DNA from: Bacillota bacterium
Lineage (GTDB): Bacteria > Bacillota > Limnochordia > Darwinibacteriales > Darwinibacteriaceae
Assembly: GCA_012840725.1 (NCBI GenBank)
Contig: DURQ01000005.1
Location: 1-60,730, forward strand
Reading direction: 5' to 3'
Length of the DNA: 60,730 nt
Shown piece after piece: positions 42,075 through 50,191 of this stretch (position 1 is the stretch's first letter; each line of letters opens with the position of its first letter). The position numbers and the translations under genes are program-made. Below the pieces are notes generated by a model that was not told the DNA's origin, made no database searches, and saw only the letters and a list, made by a program, of their open reading frames with translations.

Positions 42075-42719
42075 CTATCTGCCCCGCTTACGCTGTTGGT
42101 AGTCGGCGTCAATTTGCCGTTTCCAGTTAGTGCTCACCCTGCCGCTCCTTCTGTAATCGGCGACTGCCTCGCTCATCGCGGCGAAGTTGAGGGTGACCCC
42201 TTGGTGGTCGGCGTGGAAGCTCTGGGCCCGGCTGGCGTCGATCCCGTAACGGGAGGCAACCGAAATGGCATCCATATTCGCTCCCAAGAAGATGAACTCC
42301 CAGCCGCGCTGCTTCTGCGCCTCCACCAGCTCCCGCACTCTCTGCACAGAGAACTCCACGCTGCTGTTTTCCTCGCCGTCGGTGATCACCACAAACAGCA
42401 CTTTTGCGTCCTTCTTTTCTCCCTGGGCTTGCTGCTGCCGGTCAGCCACACGCTGGATGGTCAGGCCCATAGCATCCAGCAGGGCGGTGGAGCCGCCCGC
42501 CTGGTACTCCCTGCGGGTCAGGGGCCGCACCTGCGACAGGTCCACTTGATCGTGCAGCACCGAATACTCGTGGTCAAAGAGGACCGTTGTCACAAGGCAC
42601 TTGCCCTCCACTTCCCTCTGCTTCTCCAGCAGAGCATTGTAGCCGCCGATGGTGTCGTCCTCAAGACCGCCCATGGACCCGCTTTTGTCCAGAACAGAGA
42701 CCAACTCGGTGAGATTCAC
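42075..42719 (-). CDS. Von Willebrand factor A-domain protein
   Basis: A ~214-residue single VWA domain. The MIDAS metal site is intact: LDKSGSMGG, the Thr region GGSTALLDAMG and the Asp in VITDGEENSSVEF. No signal peptide or membrane span, so it is cytosolic. I prefer the GTG at 42719, eight bases after GGGAGG, to the ATG at 42752, which lacks a site. Such stand-alone VWA proteins resemble TerY-like proteins; the partner is not evident, and no MoxR ATPase is nearby. Confidence 0.8.
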   Translation of the reverse strand: MNLTELVSVLDKSGSMGGLEDDTIGGYNALLEKQREVEGKCLVTTVLFDHEYSVLHDQVDLSQVRPLTRREYQAGGSTALLDAMGLTIQRVADRQQQAQGEKKDAKVLFVVITDGEENSSVEFSVQRVRELVEAQKQRGWEFIFLGANMDAISVASRYGIDASRAQSFHADHQGVTLNFAAMSEAVADYRRSGRVSTNWKRQIDADYQQRKRGR

Positions 42720-42869
42720 TGCTGTACCCTCCCTGAGCTCTTTTGCTTTCATGGTACCAGCGGCAGAGAGATCCTTGGTCGCCCCTCAGGCGACAAATGG
42801 TGGCGCGCTCACAGTCAACCCCTGTATAATGATCCTAAAGATGGATCAAACTCTCCAGGGGGAATCGGC

Positions 42870-43328
42870 ATGAAGACAGCTATCGTCTATTACTCCGGAC
42901 ACCGGGGAAACACAAAGAAGCTGCTGGATGCCATCGCCAAACAGGGCGATGTAACCCTGTTTGAAGCAGCCAACAGCCAAGATGTTGATCTTGCGGCCTA
43001 CGATCTGATCGGTTTTGCCTCTGGCACCTATTTCGGCAGGTTTCACCGCAGCGTAGTCAAGTGCGCGGAGAAGAACCTGCCCCGGGGGAAAAAGGTGTTC
43101 TTCATCTACACATACGGCGCCAGTAAGCCAAACATCAAGAAACTCGAACAGATCGCCAAATCGCGGGATGCCCAGATGATGGGCGAGTACGGGTGCCGCG
43201 GCTTCGACACCTTTGGGCCCTTCAAACTGTTCGGCGGCATCGCCAAGGGCCATCCCACGGCGGAGGAAATCGCCGGGGCGGCGAAGTTCTTCCAAGACCT
43301 GGCGGCCAAGTCCGCCAAGGGCCGGTAA
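42870..43328 (+). CDS. Flavodoxin
   Basis: A 152-residue FMN-binding electron carrier. The FMN phosphate loop is YYSGHRGNTKKLL (residues 7-19); other parts are LIGFASGTYFGRFH and VFFIYTYGASKPN. The start is the ATG at 42870 after GGGGGA; a long open frame upstream to 42096 is antisense to the VWA gene and has no coding features. It resembles the short flavodoxin-like proteins of anaerobes. It converges on the membrane-protein gene with a two-base gap. Confidence 0.88.
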   Translation: MKTAIVYYSGHRGNTKKLLDAIAKQGDVTLFEAANSQDVDLAAYDLIGFASGTYFGRFHRSVVKCAEKNLPRGKKVFFIYTYGASKPNIKKLEQIAKSRDAQMMGEYGCRGFDTFGPFKLFGGIAKGHPTAEEIAGAAKFFQDLAAKSAKGR

Positions 43329-43330
43329 CA

Positions 43331-43789
43331 CTACCAAAGCGGGAAGTTCTCCAGCGTTACAGCGAAATGGAAGACGAGGAAGACCAGGCTGAGGACGCTG
43401 ATCAGGCGGATCCGCTGGGCCAGCCCGGCAAGGAAGAAAGCGATAGGGGGCAGAACGACCATCGCGTAGATGAGGGCATTGTGCTGTATCCCGATGTAAT
43501 AGAGCACCCATCCCAACCAGCAAAGGGCAATGGCCGCCAGGCTGAGCTTAGCCGTGAATCTCCCGAAGACAGGGGCTCCCTCCTGCCGCGGAACCAGGAA
43601 CACGAGGAAGATCACGATGGAGATACCCAGAATGTGCTCGCCGTACTCGAGAACGGGCACGGTGGATGAGTTCGCGGTCAAGACGTTCTGAGCGGGTGGA
43701 AACAAGACCCAGAAAACATTGGGCAGCAGCTGCAGCGCCGCCACCATGAACCCGAACTTGGAGAAACCGATCCTCACATTCCTCAGCAC
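43331..43789 (-). CDS. Small multi-pass membrane protein of unknown function
   Basis: A 152-residue protein with about five hydrophobic segments (for example GFMVAALQLLPNVFWVLF, ILGISIVIFLVFLV, LSLAAIALCWLGWVLYYIG). I do not recognise a family; the pattern resembles DUF-type membrane proteins. The GTG start overlaps the stop of the macro-domain gene by seven bases (GTGCTGA), so its translation probably depends on that gene. A link to ADP-ribose biology is only contextual. Confidence 0.7.
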   Translation of the reverse strand: MLRNVRIGFSKFGFMVAALQLLPNVFWVLFPPAQNVLTANSSTVPVLEYGEHILGISIVIFLVFLVPRQEGAPVFGRFTAKLSLAAIALCWLGWVLYYIGIQHNALIYAMVVLPPIAFFLAGLAQRIRLISVLSLVFLVFHFAVTLENFPLW

Positions 43790-44772
43790 TCCTTTTCCCC
43801 CTTCCCCACACTGCCAAGGAGCGGCAGGCCGTAGCTGAACAGGACTTCGTTGATGGCGTAAACATCGTACATTCCATGGATGATGAAGTACTGGACTATC
43901 ACATCGAACATCTGGCTGGGCGAGAGGGCGTACCCGGCTTTCTTGAGCAGGATTTCGGTTTCTTCCAGGGAAAGCTCCAGGGCGATGGCTAGGGCGAGCA
44001 CCGTGCGCTTGCTGGGCACATAGTCCCGGTTGCTGCGGATCTTGGAAAAGTGGCGGCGGTCCAGGTTAGCCCGCTTGTACACTTCCACATCGGTCCTACC
44101 TTTCGCATCGATCAGCCGGAACAGGGCTTCGGCGAAAGACTCTTCCAGATCCGCGAGGAGGCTGTCTACGGTGCGAACGGGAACATAGGAGTAGAGCGCC
44201 TGATGGGACTCCGCCCGTTCTTCCAAGAGCTCGGCATGGCGCCCTTCCCTCTCCTCGGCCGCATAACTGGCCAGGCCAGCCAGGAGCTCTTCTTCGATCT
44301 CAACGGCCTGCCGGTTCAGCACAGCCAAGTAGATCTCCAGATCGTGTTCGGCCAGGAAATCACGGATGGCCGCGGTGGCAATGTCCAGGGCTTCCCTCTT
44401 GGGGTAGCCGTAGATGCCGCTTGATATGAGCGGAAAAGCGATGCTGGTGCATCCCTGCTGCAGAGCCAGGCGCAGGCTGTTCAGGTAGCTCGCCCGCAGC
44501 AGATCAGCCTCGCCTTCTGATCCACCCTGGTACACAGGTCCCGCGGTGTGGATGACGTACTTGGCAGGCAGGGCGAACCCTGGAGTGATCACCGCTTCGC
44601 CCACGGCAATGGGGGCCAGAGGCCGGCAGGCCTTCTCCATTTCCTGGGCTCCTGCCGCCCGGAAGATCGCTCCGCACACTCCCCCGCCCATGACTAGACC
44701 CGGGTTGGCCGCATTGACAATAGCGTCCACCCGCATTGTGGTAATATCTTCCTGGACGATGCTGAAGGGCAT
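43783..44772 (-). CDS. Macro-domain ADP-ribose hydrolase-like protein with C-terminal helical (HTH-like) domain
   Basis: A 329-residue protein. Residues 1-170 are a macro domain: the binding loop VDAIVNAANPGLVMGGGVCG, VIHTAGPVY and the second loop FPLISSGIYGYPKREAL are intact, as in O-acetyl-ADP-ribose deacetylases/de-ADP-ribosylases. After a ~60-residue charged linker, a C-terminal domain (DLDRRHFSKIRSN-like NLDRRHFSKIRSNRDYVPSK, then TVLALAIALELSLEETEILL, KKAGYALSPSQ) looks like a helix-turn-helix-type bundle. The start is the ATG at 44772 after GAGGAAG; the frame continues upstream without support. Followed by a coupled membrane-protein gene. Confidence 0.88.
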   Translation of the reverse strand: MPFSIVQEDITTMRVDAIVNAANPGLVMGGGVCGAIFRAAGAQEMEKACRPLAPIAVGEAVITPGFALPAKYVIHTAGPVYQGGSEGEADLLRASYLNSLRLALQQGCTSIAFPLISSGIYGYPKREALDIATAAIRDFLAEHDLEIYLAVLNRQAVEIEEELLAGLASYAAEEREGRHAELLEERAESHQALYSYVPVRTVDSLLADLEESFAEALFRLIDAKGRTDVEVYKRANLDRRHFSKIRSNRDYVPSKRTVLALAIALELSLEETEILLKKAGYALSPSQMFDVIVQYFIIHGMYDVYAINEVLFSYGLPLLGSVGKGEKEC

Positions 44773-44895
44773 GGCACTTCCTCCTCTCCGTCTCAGGAGT
44801 CCTATTCTTCCCCAGCCCCGCCAATACCTCCCAGCAGTTCCCAGGGGGAGAGCCCAGACCGAGCACGAAGATCGACTGCGGAAGGAGTGAACGCG

Positions 44896-45543
44896 ATGGC
44901 TGTGCAGAGACTGCTTGCCCTCGTTCTCGCAATGTTCGCCCTGCTGGCTGTGGGCTGCCTCATGCCAACAGGACAGCACCCCGTGGAACTGGAGATCAAA
45001 GACGCCCCGGGAGGCCTGATCGCAAGGCCCCTCAGGCCCCGGGGGTCGAAAGACATCCGCTTTATCATGCTCCACGCGATGAGCGATGCCGCAGCAAACC
45101 CGGATGATCCCTTCCAGCTCGACCGCATCCAGTACATTTTCGAGAGCTACGAGGTGGAAGCCCACTACGTCATCGACCGTGAGGGGCAGATCTTCCGCTT
45201 TGTCGCAGATAACCGCACGGCCCGCCATGCCGGACGCGGCTCCTGGAACGGCGATCCGGAGCTGACCAACAACATGAACCGTTACGCCATCGGCATCGAA
45301 CTGATGGGTATAGGCAGCTCGGCAGAAATGGAGCCGGTAATCGGCGCAGCAGCAGATGCCCTGGTCCGCTCCGAAGATCGGGGTTACACCCAGGCCCAGT
45401 ACCTGGCCTTGAACATGCTCCTAGGTTACCTGATGAACCGCTACAGCGTCCCGCCGGAGAACATCCTTACCCACAAGGATTACGATCCCCAGCGCAAGTG
45501 GGACCCGGGAGAACTCTTCGATTGGGACAAACTGAGCTTGTGA
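44896..45543 (+). CDS. N-acetylmuramoyl-L-alanine amidase (Amidase_2), predicted lipoprotein
   Basis: A 215-residue zinc amidase that cuts the lactyl-amide bond of peptidoglycan or muropeptides. The signal (residues 1-20) ends in LLAVGC, a lipobox. Zinc ligands: His in FIMLHAMSD, His in HKDYDPQRKWDPG or ARHAGRGSW, and the C-terminal Asp in KWDPG; Glu in GIELMG is the usual catalytic helper. The ATG at 44896 follows GAAGGAG; the GTG at 44887 is too close to it. Divergent from the macro-domain gene. It may recycle or remodel the wall with the dipeptidase at 56.4 kb. Confidence 0.86.
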   Translation: MAVQRLLALVLAMFALLAVGCLMPTGQHPVELEIKDAPGGLIARPLRPRGSKDIRFIMLHAMSDAAANPDDPFQLDRIQYIFESYEVEAHYVIDREGQIFRFVADNRTARHAGRGSWNGDPELTNNMNRYAIGIELMGIGSSAEMEPVIGAAADALVRSEDRGYTQAQYLALNMLLGYLMNRYSVPPENILTHKDYDPQRKWDPGELFDWDKLSL

Positions 45544-45566
45544 CCGGCGGCTTGCTGCGGCTGACT

Positions 45567-46589
45567 TCAGCGCTTCACCCGGCCGGAACGATCGCCTCTA
45601 GCCAGGGCCTGGACTTCCGCGAGGCTGACATGGTTGAAGTCGCCCGGGATGGTCTGCTTGAGGCATGATGCCGCGGCCCCGAACTCCACCGCTTCCTGGA
45701 GGCTCATGCCGGTGAGCCGCGCGTAAATCAGAGCACCGGCAAAGGCATCTCCCCCGCCGACGCGGTCTACGATGTGGATGTCATAGGGTGTGGACTGCAC
45801 GAACTCGTTTCCGTCATACAGCACAACCTGCCAGCCGTTGTCAGAGGCGCTGCGGCTGATGCGGAGGTGGCTTCCCACCAGCTCCAAGCCGAACCGGTCG
45901 ATCAGCTGCTGGGCTACATCTTTGAACCCCTCCACGTTGATACTTCCCCCTGTGATATCCGAACCGCTCTTGATCCCGAAGACCATCTCGGCGTCTTCCT
46001 CATTGGCAATGCAGACATCAACGTACTCCATGATCTGGGACATGACTTCGCCGGCGCGTTCCCTGCTCCACAGCTTGGCCCGGTAGTTCAGATCGCAGCT
46101 CACCTTTACCCCATGCGCCTTTGCCGCCTGCACAGCCTGGAGGGAAATCGCTGCCGCGCCCTCGCTCAGAGCTGGAGTGATGCCGGTGATGTGGAACCAA
46201 TCTGCACCGCTGAAGATGTTGTCCCAGTCGAAGTCCTCAGGGCTTGCTTCGGCGATGGCTGAATGGGCCCGGTCATAGATAACCAGCGATGGACGCTGGC
46301 TGGCTCCGTTTTCGCAGAAGTAGATTCCGAGCCGGTCTCCCCCGCGGGCGATGTAGTCAGTGCGCACACCATAGCGCCGCAGGGCATTCAGGGCGGCCTG
46401 CCCAACGGGATTGCCCGGCAGTTTGGTGACGTAGTACGAGTCCAGGCCGAAATTGGCCAGGGTTACCGCGACATTGGCTTCTCCGCCTCCGTAAATCGCT
46501 TCGAAACTCTCCGCCTGCACAATGCGTTTGCAGTCCGGAGGAGTCAGGCGGAGCATGATCTCCCCGAAAGTCACGACTTTTCTGCTCAT
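45567..46589 (-). CDS. kdgK: 2-dehydro-3-deoxygluconokinase (PfkB family)
   Basis: A 340-residue ribokinase-family enzyme phosphorylating 2-keto-3-deoxygluconate to KDPG. N-terminal MSRKVVTFGEIMLRLTPPD, GGGEANVAVTLANFGLDSYYV, and the catalytic DRVGGGDAFAGALIYA (anion hole and Asp base) are present. Start chosen at the ATG at 46589 after GGAGGATAAC; a longer frame to 46745 covers a hairpin. Length and motifs fit KdgK. No KDPG aldolase is in the window. Its 5' region holds a small ORF and hairpin. Confidence 0.87.
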   Translation of the reverse strand: MSRKVVTFGEIMLRLTPPDCKRIVQAESFEAIYGGGEANVAVTLANFGLDSYYVTKLPGNPVGQAALNALRRYGVRTDYIARGGDRLGIYFCENGASQRPSLVIYDRAHSAIAEASPEDFDWDNIFSGADWFHITGITPALSEGAAAISLQAVQAAKAHGVKVSCDLNYRAKLWSRERAGEVMSQIMEYVDVCIANEEDAEMVFGIKSGSDITGGSINVEGFKDVAQQLIDRFGLELVGSHLRISRSASDNGWQVVLYDGNEFVQSTPYDIHIVDRVGGGDAFAGALIYARLTGMSLQEAVEFGAAASCLKQTIPGDFNHVSLAEVQALARGDRSGRVKR

Positions 46590-46693
46590 GTTATCCTCCT
46601 TCCCCGCTGCAGCTAGGGTCAGCGGCAGCAGCCCGATTCGGTTCACTGACGTTGATCCTTCGCTTGATCCTCCAAAACCCCTTTTTGAGAGAA

Positions 46694-46722
46694 AAACACC
46701 GCCCCGCAAGTGAGCGGTGTTT
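46694..46722 (-). terminator. Terminator between mcp/small ORF and kdgK
   Basis: AAACACCGC/GCGGTGTTT with an 11-base loop, followed leftwards by TTTCTC. It is 20 bases beyond a small ORF stop, ~200 bases after mcp, and 105 bases before kdgK. It can end the cheW-mcp transcript or act as an attenuator for kdgK. Confidence 0.75.
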
Positions 46723-46741
46723 GGATCCATTGTGTCCGCGA

Positions 46742-46831
46742 TCAACCGTTGGCTTGAGGAACGCTGATCCAGTGGACCTTACTCTCAGATCCCTTTACGA
46801 TCGTATGGTTATGGTACGTTTCGCCAGCCAT
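46742..46831 (-). CDS. Possible 29-residue small protein
   Basis: A short frame in the 330-base gap between mcp and kdgK. It has ATG at 46831, GGAGG nine bases before it, codes for a His-rich peptide beginning MAGETYHNHTIVKGSESKVH, and is followed 20 bases on by an intrinsic terminator. I recognise no family. The rest of the gap has no gene that I can support. It may be a real small protein, a leader peptide or chance. Confidence 0.35.
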   Translation of the reverse strand: MAGETYHNHTIVKGSESKVHWISVPQANG

Positions 46832-46919
46832 ACATAAAGGCCTCCGCATCTCCCGGCAAGGAAGTTGCGCAGGCCGTCATCTCGCTTTTGGGCTAGGGGA
46901 CGCCCCCTCTGCAGCGTGC

Positions 46920-48497
46920 TCAGACCTGAAACCGCCGCATCTGCGAGTCCAGTGTCTCCGCTGCACGGGCCACTTCCGCTGCAGATGCCGCCATCTGCTC
47001 TGCAGAGGCAGATTGCTGTTCGGTAGTTGCTCCCATCTCCTCGGCACCTGCCGCCAGCTCTTCACTAGTGGCCGCTACATCGGCAATCCCTCTCGACAGG
47101 GACTCAATGGCACTTGCTATATCCCCGAACATGGAGCCGGTATGGGCCACAACCTCCATACCCGCCCGCACTTTTTGGGTTCCTTCTCCTGCCCGGTCCA
47201 CCGAAGAATGGACGGCTTCCCTAATGCGCTGGATCAACTGGGTGATCTCACCAGCTGCCTTGGCAGACTGCTCGGCGAGCTGGCGTACTTCTTCAGCCAC
47301 AACTGCGAAACCGCGGCCTTGCTCGCCTGCTCTGGCCGCTTCAATGGCCGCGTTGAGGGCCAGGAGATTAGTCTGGTCGGCGATACCGGTGATCAGGGAC
47401 ACAATCTTCCCGATCTCCTCCGAGTGGTGTCCCAGGGCTTTGATCTCCGTGGCCAGAGCCGAAACCACTTCGTTGATTTCATTCATGGACGTGACAGTGC
47501 GTTCAATATCGGTGGAGCCGTTCGTGGCCAGTTCATTGGACTTAGCGGCCAAGATGGACATTTCCTGAGTGTTCTGGCTCAGGCGGTCCACGGCACTGGC
47601 GAACTCATTGGCGCTGCCGGCCAATTCTTCCACCGAAGCACTGGTCTCCTGTGCTCCGGATGCCATTTGCTCTGCGGAAGAGCGCACAATCCCCACGGAC
47701 TCCCGGACGGATCGGACCAATTCGCGCAGATCCGCTTTCATTCTATTCATCGCCTCAGTCAGGCGGCCGATTTCATCCTTACTCTTGTAATCCACATCGG
47801 CAACGGCCAGGTTGCCGTCGGCAATCTCATTGGTCAAGGCCAAAAGCTTGGCTGCGGGCCTGGTGATGGACTTGGTAATAAGAAAAGTGGCCAGCACGGC
47901 TGTTGCGCACGCCAACACCATCAAACCGACAACAGTGGAGGTAGCGGACGAAGCACTGCGTTGAGCTTCCTGGTTGAAGTTCTCAGCCCGCAGCATCGCA
48001 TCCCGCACCACCTCCTGGATGGCGCGTTCTACAAGCTGGATTTGGGCAGTGCCCTCGTTCCTGCTGATCTGTGCCGCGTTCTCTTCTAGACCGAGATCCA
48101 GGAAACGGAACACTTCATCGCGAATGGGCTCCCAATCGTTAAAGGCTTTGAGGGCAGCATCAATTAACGCCGGATCACCCAAAAACCTTTCGTAGAGCGT
48201 GTTAAAATCAGCCAGGACCTTATCGTTCAGTTCGTTCACTTTGCTGATGTGACCCTTGCGGGCAGTTGAATCAGTGGTCAAGATTAGGTCTTTCATCTCC
48301 CGGGACATGGCCGTGACCCTGGCTTGAGCCTGCAGGGCTGTGGCGGTTGCTGTGTAAGAATAGTGAAACATGGTGTCCGTGTTGGATGCGATACGGTTCA
48401 TGTACAGAATGGCGAAACCCGTAACCACAGAGCCCACCACAAGCACGAGGGCAAAACCTAAGATGAGTTTCTTCGCTAGCGTTAGATTGCGGAACAT
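46920..48497 (-). CDS. Methyl-accepting chemotaxis protein
   Basis: A 525-residue inner-membrane chemoreceptor. TM1 is residues ~9-32 ([20 protein letters not shown]); an extracytoplasmic four-helix sensor follows to ~185; TM2 is [20 protein letters not shown]; then HAMP (from [20 protein letters not shown]), and a signalling hairpin with the highly conserved [20 protein letters not shown] and [20 protein letters not shown]. The ATG follows GGAGAG. It overlaps the cheW stop by 16 bases, so receptor and coupling protein are produced together, under the c-di-GMP riboswitch upstream. Confidence 0.95.
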   Translation of the reverse strand: MFRNLTLAKKLILGFALVLVVGSVVTGFAILYMNRIASNTDTMFHYSYTATATALQAQARVTAMSREMKDLILTTDSTARKGHISKVNELNDKVLADFNTLYERFLGDPALIDAALKAFNDWEPIRDEVFRFLDLGLEENAAQISRNEGTAQIQLVERAIQEVVRDAMLRAENFNQEAQRSASSATSTVVGLMVLACATAVLATFLITKSITRPAAKLLALTNEIADGNLAVADVDYKSKDEIGRLTEAMNRMKADLRELVRSVRESVGIVRSSAEQMASGAQETSASVEELAGSANEFASAVDRLSQNTQEMSILAAKSNELATNGSTDIERTVTSMNEINEVVSALATEIKALGHHSEEIGKIVSLITGIADQTNLLALNAAIEAARAGEQGRGFAVVAEEVRQLAEQSAKAAGEITQLIQRIREAVHSSVDRAGEGTQKVRAGMEVVAHTGSMFGDIASAIESLSRGIADVAATSEELAAGAEEMGATTEQQSASAEQMAASAAEVARAAETLDSQMRRFQV

Positions 48498-48982
48498 GTT
48501 GCTCTCTCCTTAGCGGCGTCTTCGAGTTGTCTAGTTTCCTGAGTTGTCAGTAGTTGTACTGTGTTGACAATGGGAATCAAGCGACCTTCCAGTTTGCAGA
48601 TGGAATCGATCACATTAGCATGCAGCCCCTGAATTGCATCCAAACTTTCCACAGACGGTCGAGAAATGTTCAGCACCTCTGAAACAGTGTCCACCAAAAA
48701 CCCGACCATGCCATCCTCCACTTCCACTAGGAGAATTCTCTGCTTGTCCCGATCAACTACTGCGCCGTCTCCCATGGCGAATCTGGCTTTGAGGTCGATC
48801 ACGGGCAGGATACTGCCCCGCACGTTGATGATCCCCACCATAGAAGGAGGCATATCGGGAAGCGAGACCAGTTTGGCAACTGCGATGATCTCCCTGACCA
48901 CAGCTATAGGTATGGCAAACTCCGTTCCACCAACAGAGAACACCACCACCTGAAACTCCTGCGACTTCTGCCGTTCGTCCAT
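48482..48982 (-). CDS. cheW: Chemotaxis coupling protein CheW
   Basis: A 166-residue CheW. It links chemoreceptors to the kinase CheA in the cytoplasm. Typical pieces: [20 protein letters not shown] at the start, [20 protein letters not shown] in the middle, and [14 protein letters not shown] with a C-terminal [13 protein letters not shown]. The ATG follows GGGAGGTGAACAGAG. No cheA is in the window. It lies ~60 bases after a degraded HD-GYP tail and ~300 bases after the c-di-GMP aptamer. Confidence 0.94.
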   Translation of the reverse strand: MDERQKSQEFQVVVFSVGGTEFAIPIAVVREIIAVAKLVSLPDMPPSMVGIINVRGSILPVIDLKARFAMGDGAVVDRDKQRILLVEVEDGMVGFLVDTVSEVLNISRPSVESLDAIQGLHANVIDSICKLEGRLIPIVNTVQLLTTQETRQLEDAAKERATCSAI

Positions 48983-49042
48983 CTCTGTTCACCTCCCCCC
49001 TGAATCCACCCAGATACAGCCGGGCGGGTCTTCGACTGCCAA

Positions 49043-49192
49043 TCATCTGGACACAGCCACGTCAAGGCGAACTGTGGACATGAAGATGTCCACAATATCT
49101 TGGTTAAACTGCGTCCCGGCATGCTCTTCCAGATAGGCGAGGCAAGCGGACATACTCAACGCTCGGCGGTAAGTGACAAGAGCAATCCACAT
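49043..49192 (-). pseudogene. C-terminal remnant of an HD-GYP c-di-GMP phosphodiesterase
   Basis: A 49-codon frame (ATG at 49192, stop at 49043) encodes YRRALSMSACLAYLEEHAG, then TQFNQDIVDIFM. This matches the extreme C-terminus of HD-GYP proteins, where RPYRKALS...AL..L...AGTQFDP..V..F is conserved. The catalytic HD and GYP motifs are absent, and the upstream DALTSDRPY-type segment is shortened to IALVTYRR. It lies directly after the riboswitch terminator, so it appears to be what is left of the gene first controlled by that riboswitch. Confidence 0.7.
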
Positions 49193-49218
49193 CCCACGTC
49201 ATAATTGCAAACAAAAAA

Positions 49219-49249
49219 AGAGCCCGCTTCCGACATAAGGAATGGCTCT
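49219..49249 (-). terminator. Expression-platform terminator of the c-di-GMP riboswitch
   Basis: AGAGCC-ATTCC pairs with GGAAG-C-GGGCTCT and runs into TTTTTTTG leftwards, ~40 bases after the aptamer. It is the natural on/off element for the downstream genes. Confidence 0.75.
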
Positions 49250-49283
49250 TCCAACGCCAAACAAAGGTGTCTGGGACACCACT

Positions 49284-49377
49284 GCGAAGAGCAACTCGGC
49301 CGTCATGGCTGCTGAGCAGCTTTAGACCCGTAGCTTTGCGTCCGCTCCTTTCGGAACGTTTGCCTTTTTTCTTCCCC
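49284..49377 (-). promoter_or_regulatory. Cyclic-di-GMP-I (GEMM-I) riboswitch aptamer
   Basis: Read leftwards: a P1 arm GGGGAAGA, then GGCAAACG, the GAAA tetraloop hairpin (TTCCGAAAGGAGC), the core GGACGCAAAGCTACGGGTCT, the P3 hairpin AGCTGC-TCA-GCAGC, then CATGACGGCCGAGTTGC and the closing TCTTC. These match the GEMM-I consensus: GCAAAC, the GAAA loop and its receptor, GACGCAAAGC, CGGGTCTAA, ATGA and the GCCGAGTTGC end. It binds c-di-GMP and should control transcription of cheW-mcp through the terminator at 49219-49249. Confidence 0.92.
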
Positions 49378-49395
49378 GATTTCCTGTTCCGGCAT

Positions 49396-49424
49396 ATTAT
49401 TGCACCGTATCCGAATAAAGTCAA
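49396..49424 (-). promoter_or_regulatory. Promoter of the c-di-GMP riboswitch/cheW-mcp transcript
   Basis: TTGACT (49424-49419) and AATAAT (49401-49396) with a 17-base spacer. Transcription would begin near 49389, about ten bases before the aptamer. The stretch 49425-49600 shows no gene. Confidence 0.7.
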
Positions 49425-49601
49425 TGGGGTACGCTTTTTTATTTTCCATCACCTGGACAACCAACTCACAAATGTGCCTTCCCAAAGGTTCTATCCGTAA
49501 TGCATCCGCTGGAACCGTATGCCCGCTCCGAATTCGTTAATTGACACGGGCAGACTTCTGTTGGCGGGCGAAAAGGTACGCGCCATGTGCGGCGCACCGC
49601 G

Positions 49602-49630
49602 AAAAAACCCCAGGCCTGCGGCCTGAGGTT
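49602..49630 (-). terminator. Terminator after dps
   Basis: CCTCAGGCC/GGCCTGGGG with a 3-base loop, followed by TTTTTTCG leftwards. It lies ~35 bases after the dps stop. Confidence 0.8.
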
Positions 49631-49661
49631 GAAGAAGGTGACTAAGCGCTGCGAGAGGTGC

Positions 49662-50129
49662 TTACTTCAGGTAAGCCTCCAGCATCCAGACGGTCTTTTC
49701 GTATGCGGACAGAGAGCCAATCATCAGATCAGCAGTGGCTTCATCGCCAATCTCCTGGGCAGCCTTAATACCCTCCCGCAGTCCGGCGATGAGGTAAGCA
49801 TAGTCTGCCAAGAGCTCTTCAACGACCTTCCTGCCCCGGATCGGTGCGCTCTCGGCTTCCTTGATCTTGGCCTTCTTTAGGTACTCGGCCAGAGTGGCGC
49901 TGGGACGATGGCCGATCATGAGCATGCGCTCGGCGACGGCATCGATTTCCTCGGCTACTGCATCGTACTGCTTCTCAAGTTCAGCGTGGAGGGTGAAGAA
50001 CTCAGGCCCTTCGATATTCCAGTGGTAGTTGTGCAGCTTGGTGTAAAGGACGTGGAGATCAGCCAGATGCTGATCCAGATGTTCGGCAACCTTTTTCGTC
50101 TGCTCATTTGACAAGCCAATGCGGTTCAT
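49662..50129 (-). CDS. dps: Dps-family ferritin-like protein
   Basis: A 155-residue DNA-protection/iron-storage protein forming dodecamers. The ferroxidase-centre residues are visible: His in KLHNYHWNIEGPEF and the Asp/Glu of QYDAVAEEIDAVAERMLMIG. Basic N-terminal residues are few (MNRIGLSNEQTKKVAEHLD), so DNA binding may be weak. The ATG follows GGGAGG. Its promoter is overlapped by a perfect Fur/PerR-type palindrome; a second palindrome lies in the 5' untranslated region. Confidence 0.93.
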   Translation of the reverse strand: MNRIGLSNEQTKKVAEHLDQHLADLHVLYTKLHNYHWNIEGPEFFTLHAELEKQYDAVAEEIDAVAERMLMIGHRPSATLAEYLKKAKIKEAESAPIRGRKVVEELLADYAYLIAGLREGIKAAQEIGDEATADLMIGSLSAYEKTVWMLEAYLK

Positions 50130-50159
50130 GGAAAAACCTCCCGTAACCTAATATTGTAG

Positions 50160-50177
50160 TTAGGAACACGTTCCTAA
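50160..50177. promoter_or_regulatory. Second palindrome in the dps leader
   Basis: TTAGGAA-N4-TTCCTAA, 31 bases upstream of the dps start and just after the expected transcription start. Its sequence is unlike the Fur/PerR box nearby, so it would be read by a different regulator (TetR-, MarR- or Rrf2-like). Confidence 0.45.
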
Positions 50178-50191
50178 ACTGGAATTCTGTC

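Noticed and set aside
42096-42869. Upstream in-frame extension of the flavodoxin gene
   Set aside because: It is antisense to the VWA gene; the ATG at 42870 has a good ribosome site and begins a full-length flavodoxin.
46745-46919. Riboswitch in the kdgK leader
   Set aside because: A CTGAGAG and a CTGGATCAGCG segment recall TPP aptamers, and GATGACGGCC recalls GEMM-I, but the order and the other conserved parts are missing.
49267-49500. Small plus- and minus-strand frames over 49104-49500
   Set aside because: They overlap the c-di-GMP aptamer and its promoter, and their translations are low-complexity and Arg/Ser-rich.
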